A DNA stretch of 64,000 nt from Oscillospiraceae bacterium (GCA_015064735.1 SVRP01000005.1:1-64000); one strand, 5' to 3'; counted from the stretch's first letter, positions 1 to 8,746 are shown. Notes: a model not told the origin generated them from the sequence alone. Translations and numbers: made by a program.

Positions 1-760
1 TCCAAAAGGCAAACACATTCTCCTTAGTCATTTCCAACTTTTCGGGATAATAACGCTCACCGTCAAAGATCTTACCCGTCTTATCCCAAGGATTGGCACT
101 GAAACCGAGTCCGTTGGAAAGCCAAAGATAATCAAAGCCCATATCTTTTAGAAATATTTCGGATTGCTTCCCCAAAAAAGTACCAAAGGGTGTGCCCTCG
201 GGGATTCCTTGATGGTATGCGGCGTAGTAGCGGTCGTCCGCGTGCAATGTCGCGGTTGCGTCAACAAAGCCGTGCTTGTCGAGTCTTGAGCCCGAGCAGA
301 TCTCGGTGTGGCGGTTGTATTTGAAATCCGAAATGGCAAATTCGGGACCGATGTCAAAGGTTTCGCCTACCCGTATCACAGCCTCGGGAAATGCTTTTTT
401 GCCTTCCTCCTTCAAGCCTGCAATGATCGTCTTGAGGATACCGTATGTCATCACGGGCGCGTTTTTGATGTAATCCTGCTTTCTTTTGTGTAAAGAGGTT
501 TCAAGAGGCTCGCCGTCTTCCAAATATGGCAGATTTGCCGTTCCGACAAAGCGTGCCCATTCGAATATATCTTCCAAATTTCCCGCGTAATCCAATATCT
601 CGCTTCCGTCGCCAACCCAAAGCATTACCGATACTGACCTGCGATTTTTCAGCAGTGGTCGCCATTGCTCAAAGATCTGCGCGCATATTTTTCGAATATA
701 CAATTCATTTGTTTGCTTAAAGGGCTTAAGGCTTACCTCTAACGTTATATTCTCAAACAT
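1..760 (-). CDS. Unknown protein, N-terminal 253 residues (incomplete at window edge)
   Basis: An open frame runs leftward from an ATG at 758-760 to the window edge without a stop, so the C-terminus is missing. The start follows an AAGGAGAT-like site. The product begins MFENITLEVSLKPF and is rich in aromatic residues. It has no signal peptide or membrane segment. Stretches such as FDGERYYPEKLE and DYLWLSNGLGFS resemble uncharacterised carbohydrate-active proteins of Firmicutes, but I do not recognise the family with certainty. It lies 26 bp downstream of the GH127-like gene on the same strand and is probably the third gene of an operon with it and the sugar isomerase-like gene. A role in glycan use is therefore inferred from context only. 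Confidence 0.7.
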   Translation of the reverse strand, partial: MFENITLEVSLKPFKQTNELYIRKICAQIFEQWRPLLKNRRSVSVMLWVGDGSEILDYAGNLEDIFEWARFVGTANLPYLEDGEPLETSLHKRKQDYIKNAPVMTYGILKTIIAGLKEEGKKAFPEAVIRVGETFDIGPEFAISDFKYNRHTEICSGSRLDKHGFVDATATLHADDRYYAAYHQGIPEGTPFGTFLGKQSEIFLKDMGFDYLWLSNGLGFSANPWDKTGKIFDGERYYPEKLEMTKENVFAFW

Positions 761-786
761 TTTTATCTCCTTGATGTATATGTTAA

Positions 787-2367
787 TTAATAATCAAACA
801 GTATTCTGATAGCTTCGTCTGTTATGACGGAGTCGCTCTTGAATACGGTTCTTCCGACAGGCTCAAAACACCGTCCGTCGTCGGAGCTGTATATTCCGTT
901 ACCCACGTAGCTGAGAACGGGGAGGGTTTTGGCTTCATCGGAGCAACCGAGGAGCAAAAGCCCGTGGTAGAGCTTTGAGAGTCCGTCTGCGGTTTTCTTA
1001 ATGATCAGAGGAATATCGAACTCGATCAAAAACTCTGCCGCTCCGTCAGCATTCAAGCTAAGCCAATTATCAATAAATGAAGCGAGGGCGCCGTTTACAC
1101 GAACGTTGCTCATACAGTCGGGGATAAAAAGCTTAAGGGAAATATCTATGTTGCCTTCAACGCATACAAGCGCGCGCCCGTCGTAAGGATAGTCTGTCTT
1201 TATACTTATCTTTGTGTTCCCGTCGGTTACACAGCAGTCAAACAGGTGGATAAAGCTATATGTGTTATCGGTTTTTATGCATTGATTATTTGAAACGTAC
1301 GCAAGCCCGTCCGCGCCGCGCATTGTGCAGCACCAGTATGCCTCGGTAATATGTCCTTTTTGGTTTTTCAAAAAGGACAAAAGCTCCTGATCGTTGTGAC
1401 CTACACAGTTTTCAAGTCCCATTCCGCCGTTGGGAAGCTGAACGTGAGATATGGCGTTAAGGTATATTTTTTGCGCTGTTTCAAGATATTCATTCTCATT
1501 TGTAGCGCGGTAAAGCTCTACTGCCAGCATATATGAGTCTACGATGCCGCAGGGCTCTGTCCACTTGGGAATTCTGAAGCGTGTAGTGTTAGAATGGTTT
1601 TCGGTGGTACCCTTTTCAAGATACAGCGCATAGATGCTCTTTACAAGCTCAAGATATGCTTCTTTTTGAGTAATACGGTACATTCGCATAATTCCCCTCA
1701 AGGCAGAGAGCGTAGCGTGGGTCTGGTAGCGTGTTCCGTAAAAATCTACGGTCTTGAATTTTTCCACCATGCTGTCAAACAGTGAAAGAAGCTCCTCCCA
1801 TCCAAGCAGCTCGTATGCCGCCGAAATGCCATCCATACTGATAAAGGCGCATCCTACGTCAGAGGACATAAGCCATCTTCCGCGGGCTGCTATAATCGTT
1901 CCCGAATAGCTTCCGTCCTTTTCATATTCGCCTACGGGATAGTCCGCAACGGCATCTGCTATGGGCAGATACAGATTACGTACCAAGCCTTCTATCATGG
2001 GGAGCAGTCTGTTGCTCTTTGTCAAATAGGTGTATTCGATCAAGCCGCGCAAGAGCCAGCTGTTTCCTGCCAGCTGCTGTTCGCTTATCTGCGCATCGGG
2101 ATATATTTCACCCATATATCCAAGCTCATTCAAACGGCTTGGAAGAATATCAAGTATCTCCTCCAAATAGGACGGTTCTTTCTTGGTCGCGCCCCAAAGG
2201 GAGACAAGTCCAAGTATGGTTCTTCCTTCCCAATCTCCGGGCCAACAAGCCTTGTCTGCCGTCCATATTTTTGTAGGCAGATAATGTTTGCTTTCCAATC
2301 TGGAGCTGCTTTGCGTGAGACGGTAGCCAAGCTCACCTCTGCTTGTAATATTCATAGTGGTATTCAT
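787..2367 (-). CDS. GH127-like (DUF1680) glycoside hydrolase, putative beta-L-arabinofuranosidase
   Basis: This is a 526-residue protein without a signal peptide, so it is probably cytoplasmic. The fold is read as an alpha/alpha-barrel of the GH127/DUF1680 type. Around residue 320 a Glu-x-Cys motif (GLENCVG) and about 30 residues later a Cys-Cys pair (AYWCCTMRG) match the zinc-binding residues of GH127 beta-L-arabinofuranosidases, in which one cysteine of the pair is the nucleophile. The family releases beta-L-arabinofuranose from short oligosaccharides. The rest of the sequence is divergent, so the exact substrate is uncertain. The gene follows the isomerase-like gene by 25 bp with a GAAAGGGAAG ribosome site, which suggests a joint role in arabinose or related sugar use. 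Confidence 0.72.
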   Translation of the reverse strand: MNTTMNITSRGELGYRLTQSSSRLESKHYLPTKIWTADKACWPGDWEGRTILGLVSLWGATKKEPSYLEEILDILPSRLNELGYMGEIYPDAQISEQQLAGNSWLLRGLIEYTYLTKSNRLLPMIEGLVRNLYLPIADAVADYPVGEYEKDGSYSGTIIAARGRWLMSSDVGCAFISMDGISAAYELLGWEELLSLFDSMVEKFKTVDFYGTRYQTHATLSALRGIMRMYRITQKEAYLELVKSIYALYLEKGTTENHSNTTRFRIPKWTEPCGIVDSYMLAVELYRATNENEYLETAQKIYLNAISHVQLPNGGMGLENCVGHNDQELLSFLKNQKGHITEAYWCCTMRGADGLAYVSNNQCIKTDNTYSFIHLFDCCVTDGNTKISIKTDYPYDGRALVCVEGNIDISLKLFIPDCMSNVRVNGALASFIDNWLSLNADGAAEFLIEFDIPLIIKKTADGLSKLYHGLLLLGCSDEAKTLPVLSYVGNGIYSSDDGRCFEPVGRTVFKSDSVITDEAIRILFDY

Positions 2368-2392
2368 AGTAACTTCCCTTTCGATACGAGAT

Positions 2393-3820
2393 TTATTTTA
2401 CCTCTATCAGCTGTATGCCGCTGATCTTGGCAAATTTTCGCAGAGTGCTGATATGGTGTCCGACTCCGAGGGCTAAGTGATGTGTAGGACCTGCCTCACT
2501 CCAACGGGAGAGAAAATCGCATACGTCACCGCCGAAGCTGACGCGTGTGTTGGTGTTGCCCGTTTGGGGAATGTCTCCCGCAATAGACGTCCCCTCTGCC
2601 GCGATCATTTTAAACTTTCCGCTGCGGTCTACGTTGATGCTGAGCATGGTGATGGGACCTGCTTTGAGCGAGAACTCCACACCGATACCGCTGCCCGATT
2701 TTCCGTGATACTTTTTAAGCTTACGAAGTCTCGGCTTGCCCTCGGCGATTGCTATATTGTGCGGTCCGTCGTGACCGATAAGTACTACGTCATCCGACGT
2801 ATCAAACGGGTGTATCTCCGCAAATGATCCTCCGCCACCGATGCTTTTCATAATAAGCATTGCGGCAGCCGTTTTGAGGTCAGCTTCACCCGCCAAGGGG
2901 ATTCCCGACGAGGTGAGAAGCGTGTTACCGATAATAAGATTTGCTGCTAACTGCTCGTACGGATTGCCGGGCTCACTCTTGTAATAGTAGGCAAGAGCGG
3001 TCAGCTTGTTGTCGGCAACAAGCTTCTTAAGGGCTACCGATTGTCTTGCGGAATAAGCAAGGTCATCTTCCTTAACAAAGTCGGTCAGGGGATCCACCGA
3101 CGGGTCGCATATCTCAAAGGTGTCGGTTATCTCCTTTATCTGCTCTGCGATCTCCCCGTCGGTGACCGCATCCGAAAGTCTTGAAAGCTCACACATCTCA
3201 AGCATTTTTACGTGAGAGCCGAATGCAAAGGTAAATGCGGTGGGGTCGGTATGCATATCGTACATTCCCTCATAGGTGTGTCCGAGATAACCAAAGGTCT
3301 CGTATTTGAATGCCGACATAGCCGATGCCGCCAATATCCACTCACGCACCTGCTTTTTTATCTTATCATTTTGCGATGAAGATGCAACTATGCATGAGGG
3401 GATCGTCTTGCCAAGACGCTCGTACACTCCCGCTATCTCGGGCATGGCGCATACGTCGTCGTTGCAAAGCTGCATATATGTGGTCGTGTGAGTATAATCA
3501 AGATGGTCAAGGGGCTGAATTCCCACAAGTATTTGCGGAATATCTATATATCGCGCAAAGGGAGCGCAGACCGCAGAGGTAACGTACGTTGAAAGAATAA
3601 TAAAGAGAAGATCGGCATCCTCCTTTTTTAATCTTTTGACCGCCTCAAAGGAAGCGTCGACGCAGTCTGCGTAGCCGAGATCGACAACGTCGCACAGATC
3701 GGGATCAAGATATGACTTAAACTGCTCGCTCTTTTGCATCAGCTCCTCGCGAAGCCCCTCGAATTGATCGAAGTAAATATAGTGTCCAAGACCTATAATT
3801 GCTATTTTTGCTTTTTTCAT
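2393..3820 (-). CDS. L-arabinose/L-fucose isomerase family protein
   Basis: This is a 475-residue protein of the arabinose/fucose isomerase fold, which interconverts aldoses and ketoses with Mn2+. The candidate metal ligands are present: Glu in GEADLKTA, Glu in SFAEIHPF, His in IGHDGPHN, and His in PTHHLALG. The similarity to AraA is partial, so the true substrate is open. The start at 3820 was chosen because AGGAGG lies 8 bp upstream; a longer frame begins at 3865 but lacks such a site. The gene is the first of a leftward run with the GH127-like gene and diverges from an AraC regulator (3974), which probably controls it. Confidence 0.75.
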   Translation of the reverse strand: MKKAKIAIIGLGHYIYFDQFEGLREELMQKSEQFKSYLDPDLCDVVDLGYADCVDASFEAVKRLKKEDADLLFIILSTYVTSAVCAPFARYIDIPQILVGIQPLDHLDYTHTTTYMQLCNDDVCAMPEIAGVYERLGKTIPSCIVASSSQNDKIKKQVREWILAASAMSAFKYETFGYLGHTYEGMYDMHTDPTAFTFAFGSHVKMLEMCELSRLSDAVTDGEIAEQIKEITDTFEICDPSVDPLTDFVKEDDLAYSARQSVALKKLVADNKLTALAYYYKSEPGNPYEQLAANLIIGNTLLTSSGIPLAGEADLKTAAAMLIMKSIGGGGSFAEIHPFDTSDDVVLIGHDGPHNIAIAEGKPRLRKLKKYHGKSGSGIGVEFSLKAGPITMLSINVDRSGKFKMIAAEGTSIAGDIPQTGNTNTRVSFGGDVCDFLSRWSEAGPTHHLALGVGHHISTLRKFAKISGIQLIEVK

Positions 3821-3914
3821 TGTTACATCCTCCTTTTTATAGCATTTTAGCATAAAAAGCCTCATATATCAAGGAACAATATGACCGTTTATAGGATAAT
3901 CTGTCCATTGTTGC

Positions 3915-3943
3915 TTGACAAGAATGTTAGTCTGTGATATACT
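3915..3943 (+). promoter_or_regulatory. Sigma-A-type promoter of the AraC gene at 3974
   Basis: TTGACA at 3915-3920 and TATACT at 3938-3943 are separated by 17 bp. The promoter sits in the 153-bp gap between the divergent isomerase-like gene and the AraC gene. Confidence 0.75.
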
Positions 3944-3973
3944 TAAATTAATGAAAAGAGGAGACGAGCTGTA

Positions 3974-4774
3974 ATGTTTTCTGATAATTTTTATTTGGAT
4001 ATCAAAAAAATTCATATTGCGCATAAATACGTTCTTGACAGAATCCACAAGTGCGCGTACCCTTCGGGAAGAGGTCATTACGGTCTCGTTTATGTGCTGA
4101 ACGGAAAAGCAGAATACCGTTTTTCCGCAGGCGATCGCATCACAGTCACAGACGGTGACGTACTGTTTCTTTCTCCAAACAGCGCGTACTCTATTGCTAC
4201 GGAAAAGGAATTCAAGCATTACACCGTAAATTTTGATATTCATGAAGACACGTCAAGGCTGGATTTTTTGAATAAGCCGTATTGTTTGCTGCATGAGGAA
4301 AACTCGGAACAGCTCAAGAGAACGTTTATCGAATTGACAAACACGTGGACGTCGAAAAAGTCAGGCTTTGAAATGCAAGCAACCGGTTGTCTCTATGAAC
4401 TGCTTTCACTTTTTTATTCCGACTGTATCAATCGGCAAAATGCGACATTTTACAATAGATTGCTTCCCGCCAAAGAGTATATAGAGCAGTATTTTCATCA
4501 ACCGATCTCTTTAGAAGAATTGGCAAAGCTCTCGAATATGAGCGTGACGAATTTCAGGCGGGAATGGAAGAAAATATATTTTGATACGCCATTGCAATAC
4601 CGTGATTCCATACGGCTTTATTATGCTAAGGAATATTTGAATAGCGGATATTACACCGTAACCGAGATCGCCCAAAAATGCGGATTTGATGACGTGAGCT
4701 ATTTCGTAAGATTCTTCCGAAAACAAACAGGAACTCCGCCTGGCGCATATAAAAAAAGAAATATAGGAAATTAA
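3974..4774 (+). CDS. AraC-family transcriptional regulator with N-terminal cupin domain
   Basis: This is a 266-residue regulator. Residues about 15-90 form a cupin-like sensor domain (GHYGLVYVLNGKAEYRF, then SPNSAYSIATEKEF). The last 100 residues hold the two helix-turn-helix motifs of the AraC/XylS family: ISLEELAKLSNMSVTNFRR, then VTEIAQKCGFDDVSYFVRFF ending GTPPGAYK. The start has an AGAGGAGA site 10 bp upstream. It diverges from the isomerase-like/GH127-like operon and lies upstream of the GH39-like gene on the same strand, so both are likely targets. The ligand cannot be read from the sequence. Confidence 0.92.
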   Translation: MFSDNFYLDIKKIHIAHKYVLDRIHKCAYPSGRGHYGLVYVLNGKAEYRFSAGDRITVTDGDVLFLSPNSAYSIATEKEFKHYTVNFDIHEDTSRLDFLNKPYCLLHEENSEQLKRTFIELTNTWTSKKSGFEMQATGCLYELLSLFYSDCINRQNATFYNRLLPAKEYIEQYFHQPISLEELAKLSNMSVTNFRREWKKIYFDTPLQYRDSIRLYYAKEYLNSGYYTVTEIAQKCGFDDVSYFVRFFRKQTGTPPGAYKKRNIGN

Positions 4775-4858
4775 AAGCTCCGCTACTGATCGTTCTGTAT
4801 TTTTGTTTTGTGACACCAAGCAATTATCAAATATGTCAATGCGATATCGTTTTTACCA

Positions 4859-4887
4859 TTGAATAAACCGCCTCACAAGCGTATAAT
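4859..4887 (+). promoter_or_regulatory. Promoter of the GH39-like gene
   Basis: TTGAAT at 4859-4864 and TATAAT at 4882-4887 are 17 bp apart and lie 27 bp before the start codon at 4914. The gene therefore has its own promoter rather than depending on read-through from the AraC gene. Confidence 0.7.
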
Positions 4888-4913
4888 TATGATGTTACAA
4901 AATACCGTAGGAG

Positions 4914-6230
4914 ATGAAAATGACACATATCAAGGTTGAACTGAATAACCGTATCGGAAAAATCAAGCCCATGAACGCAGTAAACAACGGTCCCACTACC
5001 CCTTCGAGAATGTTTTCCAAATCCAGCAATTTTGATTATTACAAGGAAGCAGGAATACCTTATGCCCGCAACCATGATGCGGCTTTTTGTGCTGACTACG
5101 GTGGAGAGCATACTGTGGATATAAACGCCATATTTCCGTGCTTTGATGCTGATCCCTATTCTCCAGACTCTTACGATTTTGTTTGCACCGACCACTACGT
5201 ACAGACAACTCTTGCGGCGGGAACAGAGACCTTTTACAGACTGGGCAACAAAATTGATCACCGAGTAAAAAAATACGATTCTGTTCCACCCAAGGATTTT
5301 CACAAATGGGCTGTAATCTGCGAACATATAATAAAGCACTATAATGAAGGTTGGGCTGACGGATTTCATCTTAATATCAAATATTGGGAAATATGGAATG
5401 AGCCTGAAAACGGCAGAGAGTGCTGGGACGGTCCCTACGAGGACTTTTTAGAGCTTTTCGTAATTGCCGCAAAGCATCTCAAATCAAAATTCCCTTATAT
5501 AAAAATCGGCGGACCCGCATTTGCAACGGGTGGAGTAGATAAAAAAAGAGATGCCTTTCTCAACTATATGAAGGAGCGAGACGTTCCTCTGGACTTCTTT
5601 TCATGGCACACCTACCGTTCCGAAACCGAGCAGTACAGAAAAAGAATATATGCCGTAAGAGAATCTCTTGACAAAGCCGGTTATACCCAGACAGAAAGTA
5701 TCCTCAATGAATGGGCATATATTCTCAACTGGCATGAGGGACTAAGAGAGTCAAAACTGGTAATAATAAGTACAAAGGGCGCGGCATTCGTCTCCGCGGT
5801 AATGGCAACGGGACAAAACTCACCCCTTGACATGCTTATGTACTATGACGCAAGACCCAACAGCACACTTTCTTGTCTATTCAATTTATATACGGGTGAC
5901 AGACTTAAGGGATACTATGTTTTCAAGCTTTTTAGTGAGCTTGCAAAACTCGGCACACATGCGTATTCCGAAAGTGATGCCGATGATATATATGCAGTAG
6001 CAGCAACAGACGGTGATAACAGCGGCATTATGCTGACCTATTTTACAAACGACGAAGGGGCAACCGAAAGACATATAGTACTGTCGATTTTCGGCGGAAA
6101 GGACAGCTACAAGCTGATACTTCTTGACGATGCTCATGATGCGGAGGAAACTGATATTCTTCATTTAGAGGACGGAAAAATAAATCTTACAATGCAGCCA
6201 AACACAGTCATATATCTCAAAAATACATAA
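4914..6230 (+). CDS. GH39-like glycoside hydrolase (putative beta-xylosidase type)
   Basis: This is a 438-residue (beta/alpha)8-barrel enzyme. YWEIWNEPEN near residue 160 carries the Asn-Glu acid/base pair of clan GH-A, and SILNEWAY near residue 263 fits the nucleophile glutamate. The overall arrangement resembles GH39 enzymes (beta-xylosidases, alpha-L-iduronidases). No signal peptide is present, so it probably acts on imported oligosaccharides. Starts at 4914 and 4920 are both possible; the former has GTAGGAG just upstream. The gene follows the AraC gene at 3974 and is closed by a hairpin terminator. The precise substrate is not determined. Confidence 0.78.
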   Translation: MKMTHIKVELNNRIGKIKPMNAVNNGPTTPSRMFSKSSNFDYYKEAGIPYARNHDAAFCADYGGEHTVDINAIFPCFDADPYSPDSYDFVCTDHYVQTTLAAGTETFYRLGNKIDHRVKKYDSVPPKDFHKWAVICEHIIKHYNEGWADGFHLNIKYWEIWNEPENGRECWDGPYEDFLELFVIAAKHLKSKFPYIKIGGPAFATGGVDKKRDAFLNYMKERDVPLDFFSWHTYRSETEQYRKRIYAVRESLDKAGYTQTESILNEWAYILNWHEGLRESKLVIISTKGAAFVSAVMATGQNSPLDMLMYYDARPNSTLSCLFNLYTGDRLKGYYVFKLFSELAKLGTHAYSESDADDIYAVAATDGDNSGIMLTYFTNDEGATERHIVLSIFGGKDSYKLILLDDAHDAEETDILHLEDGKINLTMQPNTVIYLKNT

Positions 6231-6235
6231 AGCAT

Positions 6236-6288
6236 GAGCTGAGTTATTCAGATATGAAAATCATACCGAACAACTCAGCTCTTTTATA
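6236..6288. terminator. Bidirectional terminator between GH39-like and AraC genes
   Basis: GAGCTGAGTT at 6236-6245 pairs with AACTCAGCTC at 6272-6281, followed by TTTTATATT. It separates two convergent genes and overlaps the last codons of the leftward AraC gene. Confidence 0.75.
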
Positions 6289-7054
6289 TTCTGTATACTC
6301 TGCTATTCATCATGTATTCAGTAGGAGTAACCCCTACGTGCCTTTTGAACGTTCTGCAAAAATGATATGAACTTGAAAAACCGCACATTTCCGCTATTGC
6401 CGATATCTTCATGTTCCCCTCAGACAAGAGCTGCTTTGCTCTGCTTATTCGCATATCTATGATATATTGCTTTGGTGTGGTCTTATAGCGTTCAAAAAAG
6501 AGTCGTCTGAAATAAACCTCGCTTATCCTGCATTTTGATGCGAGAATGGAATTGTTCAGCGCGGGATCGGTAAAATTCTCCTCTATACATTTCATGGCAT
6601 GGCGAAGAACTAAACCGTCGGACGATATTGAGATACTGTGCAGGATACCGTAAAAAAGCGAAATTACGCGCAACCTGTTTTCATCGACAAGGCAGAGAGA
6701 CAGCATCGTTTCATAGTCGGAAATAAGTCCCGCCACATTTTCAATAGGAATACTGACTATTGTATTACAGAGCTCCCTATCACAAAAAAATTCTATTACG
6801 GGAAACGCGCCTCCCTCTTCGCAAAAAAGTGTATAGCTCTGACCTTGTGGCAATATTACGGCATGTTTACTGTCCTCTACGACATCCTTGCCGTTGTGGG
6901 TATAGATTATTTTTCCTTCACGGCAAAAAGAGATGCCGTAGCTTTTTCTGTTAGTTATCGCAGAACTTTTTTTCGTAGGATTGTGAACGGTATGAACATC
7001 ACACACCTCGGTCACCACTAATTTATCAAATATATGCTCCATATTCCGATCCAT
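6284..7054 (-). CDS. AraC-family transcriptional regulator
   Basis: This is a 256-residue protein with an N-terminal cupin-like domain (YGISFCREGKIIYTHNG, VILPQGQSYTLF) and a C-terminal AraC DNA-binding domain. The two helix-turn-helix units are NNSILASKCRISEVYFRRLF and ISAIAEMCGFSSSYHFCRTF, ending GVTPTEYMM. It diverges from the SDR gene at 7206 and is the obvious candidate to control it. The start is uncertain: the -10 box lies only 12 bp before the ATG at 7054, and no good ribosome site precedes either that ATG or the in-frame ATG at 7042. Confidence 0.9.
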   Translation of the reverse strand: MDRNMEHIFDKLVVTEVCDVHTVHNPTKKSSAITNRKSYGISFCREGKIIYTHNGKDVVEDSKHAVILPQGQSYTLFCEEGGAFPVIEFFCDRELCNTIVSIPIENVAGLISDYETMLSLCLVDENRLRVISLFYGILHSISISSDGLVLRHAMKCIEENFTDPALNNSILASKCRISEVYFRRLFFERYKTTPKQYIIDMRISRAKQLLSEGNMKISAIAEMCGFSSSYHFCRTFKRHVGVTPTEYMMNSRVYRI

Positions 7055-7066
7055 TGTTTTTTTATC

Positions 7067-7095
7067 ATTATACCATTTTATTCAATTAAAGTCAA
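7067..7095 (-). promoter_or_regulatory. Promoter of the AraC gene at 6284-7054
   Basis: On the minus strand TTGACT (7090-7095) and TATAAT (7067-7072) are 17 bp apart. The predicted transcript starts near 7060, within a few bases of the first ATG. Confidence 0.7.
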
Positions 7096-7119
7096 TGTTT
7101 TTTCAATTTTCGTATCATA

Positions 7120-7175
7120 AATGTCAATTCAATGTCATTTTTATCATTGTATTATTTGGGCATAGATATTATAAT
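7120..7175 (+). promoter_or_regulatory. SDR promoter with upstream direct repeats (AraC-type operator candidate)
   Basis: TTGTAT at 7147-7152 and TATAAT at 7170-7175 are 17 bp apart. Just upstream, AATGTCA occurs at 7120-7126 and again at 7131-7137. The 11-bp spacing is about one helical turn, a layout typical of activator half-sites of AraC proteins. That the divergent AraC protein binds here is inference. Confidence 0.55.
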
Positions 7176-7205
7176 AATGCCATAAAATTACAAGGAGGTT
7201 TTACC

Positions 7206-7982
7206 ATGGATTTTACAAATAAGACTGCAATATCCACAGGTGCGGCATCGGGAATGGGGCTTCTCTTCTCTGAAAATTTTACGTCCCTTGGCGGAAACGT
7301 GGTCATGGCAGATGTTAACGAAGCTGTATTAAACGAAAAGGTTGCTGCAATAAACGCAAGGGGGTGCGGAAAAGCAATCGGCGTAATCTGTGACGTTCGC
7401 GATTACGATCAGGTATGTAAGGTTCGGGACTTGGCTGTTTCCAAGTTCGGCAGTATCGACGTTATGGCAAATTTTGCGGGAGGCACAGCAACACGCATGT
7501 GCGGTGTTATCCGCTCGGAGCACCCCGAATTCCCCGATGTTCCGATAGACGTTTACGATTGGGGTATAGATGTTAATCTTAAAGGACCCTTTTATTTTGC
7601 TCATGCAGTAGCAGACCAGATGCGGAAGCAGAAAAGCGGACTTATTATCAACATAGGCTCTATTTCAGGCGCGGAGGGCGACGGATACGGTATGGATTAC
7701 CCGACCTCCAAGGCAGGTCTAATGTACGGACTCACAAAATCTCTTGCACAGTTCGGCGCAAAATACGGTATTCGTGCGGTATGCATTTCTCCCGGACCTG
7801 TGCTTACAAGACCTGCTATGGCAAACATGAAAACTCCTCTTGGCAGAGCAGCTGAGCCTCAGGAAATTATCGACCTTATTCTGTTTATTGCTTCCGAAAA
7901 GGGACAGTTTATAAACGGAGAAAACATCATGATAGACGGAGGTAGAAACGCTATGGGAAGAAAGGTTGTTGTATATGAATAA
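7206..7982 (+). CDS. SDR-family NAD(P)-dependent oxidoreductase
   Basis: This is a 258-residue classical short-chain dehydrogenase. TGAASGMG near residue 12 is the dinucleotide-binding motif, NFAGG follows near residue 90, and the catalytic Ser (NIGSISG) and Tyr-x3-Lys (YPTSK) are intact. The Asp in MADVNE suggests a preference for NAD+. The start at 7206 follows AAGGAGG by 7 bp; an in-frame ATG at 7095 lies within the promoter region and is rejected. The gene overlaps the dehydroquinase-like gene by 8 bp, so the two proteins are made together and probably act in one pathway, for example by oxidising a hydroxyl to the ketone that the second enzyme needs. Confidence 0.9.
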   Translation: MDFTNKTAISTGAASGMGLLFSENFTSLGGNVVMADVNEAVLNEKVAAINARGCGKAIGVICDVRDYDQVCKVRDLAVSKFGSIDVMANFAGGTATRMCGVIRSEHPEFPDVPIDVYDWGIDVNLKGPFYFAHAVADQMRKQKSGLIINIGSISGAEGDGYGMDYPTSKAGLMYGLTKSLAQFGAKYGIRAVCISPGPVLTRPAMANMKTPLGRAAEPQEIIDLILFIASEKGQFINGENIMIDGGRNAMGRKVVVYE

Positions 7983-8739
7983 GCCAACCTTCCTGATCTA
8001 CCAAAGACCACTGCTTTGCGCTATGATACAGTGTCCTACTCCCGACGAGTGTATTGAGAAAATACGCAGATCAATTGCCGGCGGAGCAGACGCTCTCGGA
8101 ATCCAGCTTTGTAAGCTTGAGAAGCAGTACAGAACAGAGACCGAACTTAAAAGAATTTTTGCCGCCTGCGAGGGAAAGCCCATATACATAACAAGCTACC
8201 GAACCGGTCATAGCAAGGATTTAAGCGATGAGGAATGCGCGGCTCTTCTGATTATGGGCATAAGATGCGGCGCAACTCTTGCCGACGTTATGGGTGATAT
8301 GTTTGACCAAGGTGCGCTCTATGAGCTTTCCACAGACACATTAGCTATTGAAAAGCAAAAAGCGCTTATAGCTGAAATTCATGCAATGGGTGGCGAGGTG
8401 CTTATGTCCTGCCACACCAAGCACGCCCTTTCGGTTGAAGATAATCTCATGATTGCAAAAGCACAGGAAGAGAGAGGCGCAGATATACTAAAAATTGTGG
8501 ATGTTGCGGAAAGCAAGAGTGAGATCCCATCATATATTAAGTCCATACAAAAGATCGTTGCAGATACCGATAAAAAGCTTCTGTTTCTTGTCAGCGGCGA
8601 GGGACGGATCATACGTTATATCGGACCTAATTTCGGTGTATGCATGTATTTGTGTGTCGAAAGTCACGGAGAGCTTGACACGAAAGAACAACCAACGTTA
8701 AAGAAAATAAAAGCAGTAAGAGATAATATTCTTTTCTGA
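7975..8739 (+). CDS. Divergent type I 3-dehydroquinate dehydratase-like protein
   Basis: This is a 254-residue (beta/alpha)8 protein homologous to AroD. Compared with E. coli AroD, the Schiff-base lysine (GADILKIV), the catalytic His (LMSCHTKH), the Arg of the strand-3 motif (ITSYRT) and a late Arg (GEGRIIRY) are kept. The substrate-binding Glu-x-Arg of AroD (EWR) is replaced by IQL, and the Asp-Leu-Glu motif by DVM. The chemistry, loss of water from a beta-hydroxyketone through an imine, may be kept while the substrate differs. The ATG at 7975 lies inside the end of the SDR gene; a TTG at 7966 is an alternative. A role in aromatic biosynthesis is unlikely given the context. Confidence 0.75.
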   Translation: MNKPTFLIYQRPLLCAMIQCPTPDECIEKIRRSIAGGADALGIQLCKLEKQYRTETELKRIFAACEGKPIYITSYRTGHSKDLSDEECAALLIMGIRCGATLADVMGDMFDQGALYELSTDTLAIEKQKALIAEIHAMGGEVLMSCHTKHALSVEDNLMIAKAQEERGADILKIVDVAESKSEIPSYIKSIQKIVADTDKKLLFLVSGEGRIIRYIGPNFGVCMYLCVESHGELDTKEQPTLKKIKAVRDNILF

Positions 8740-8746
8740 CATGGAA

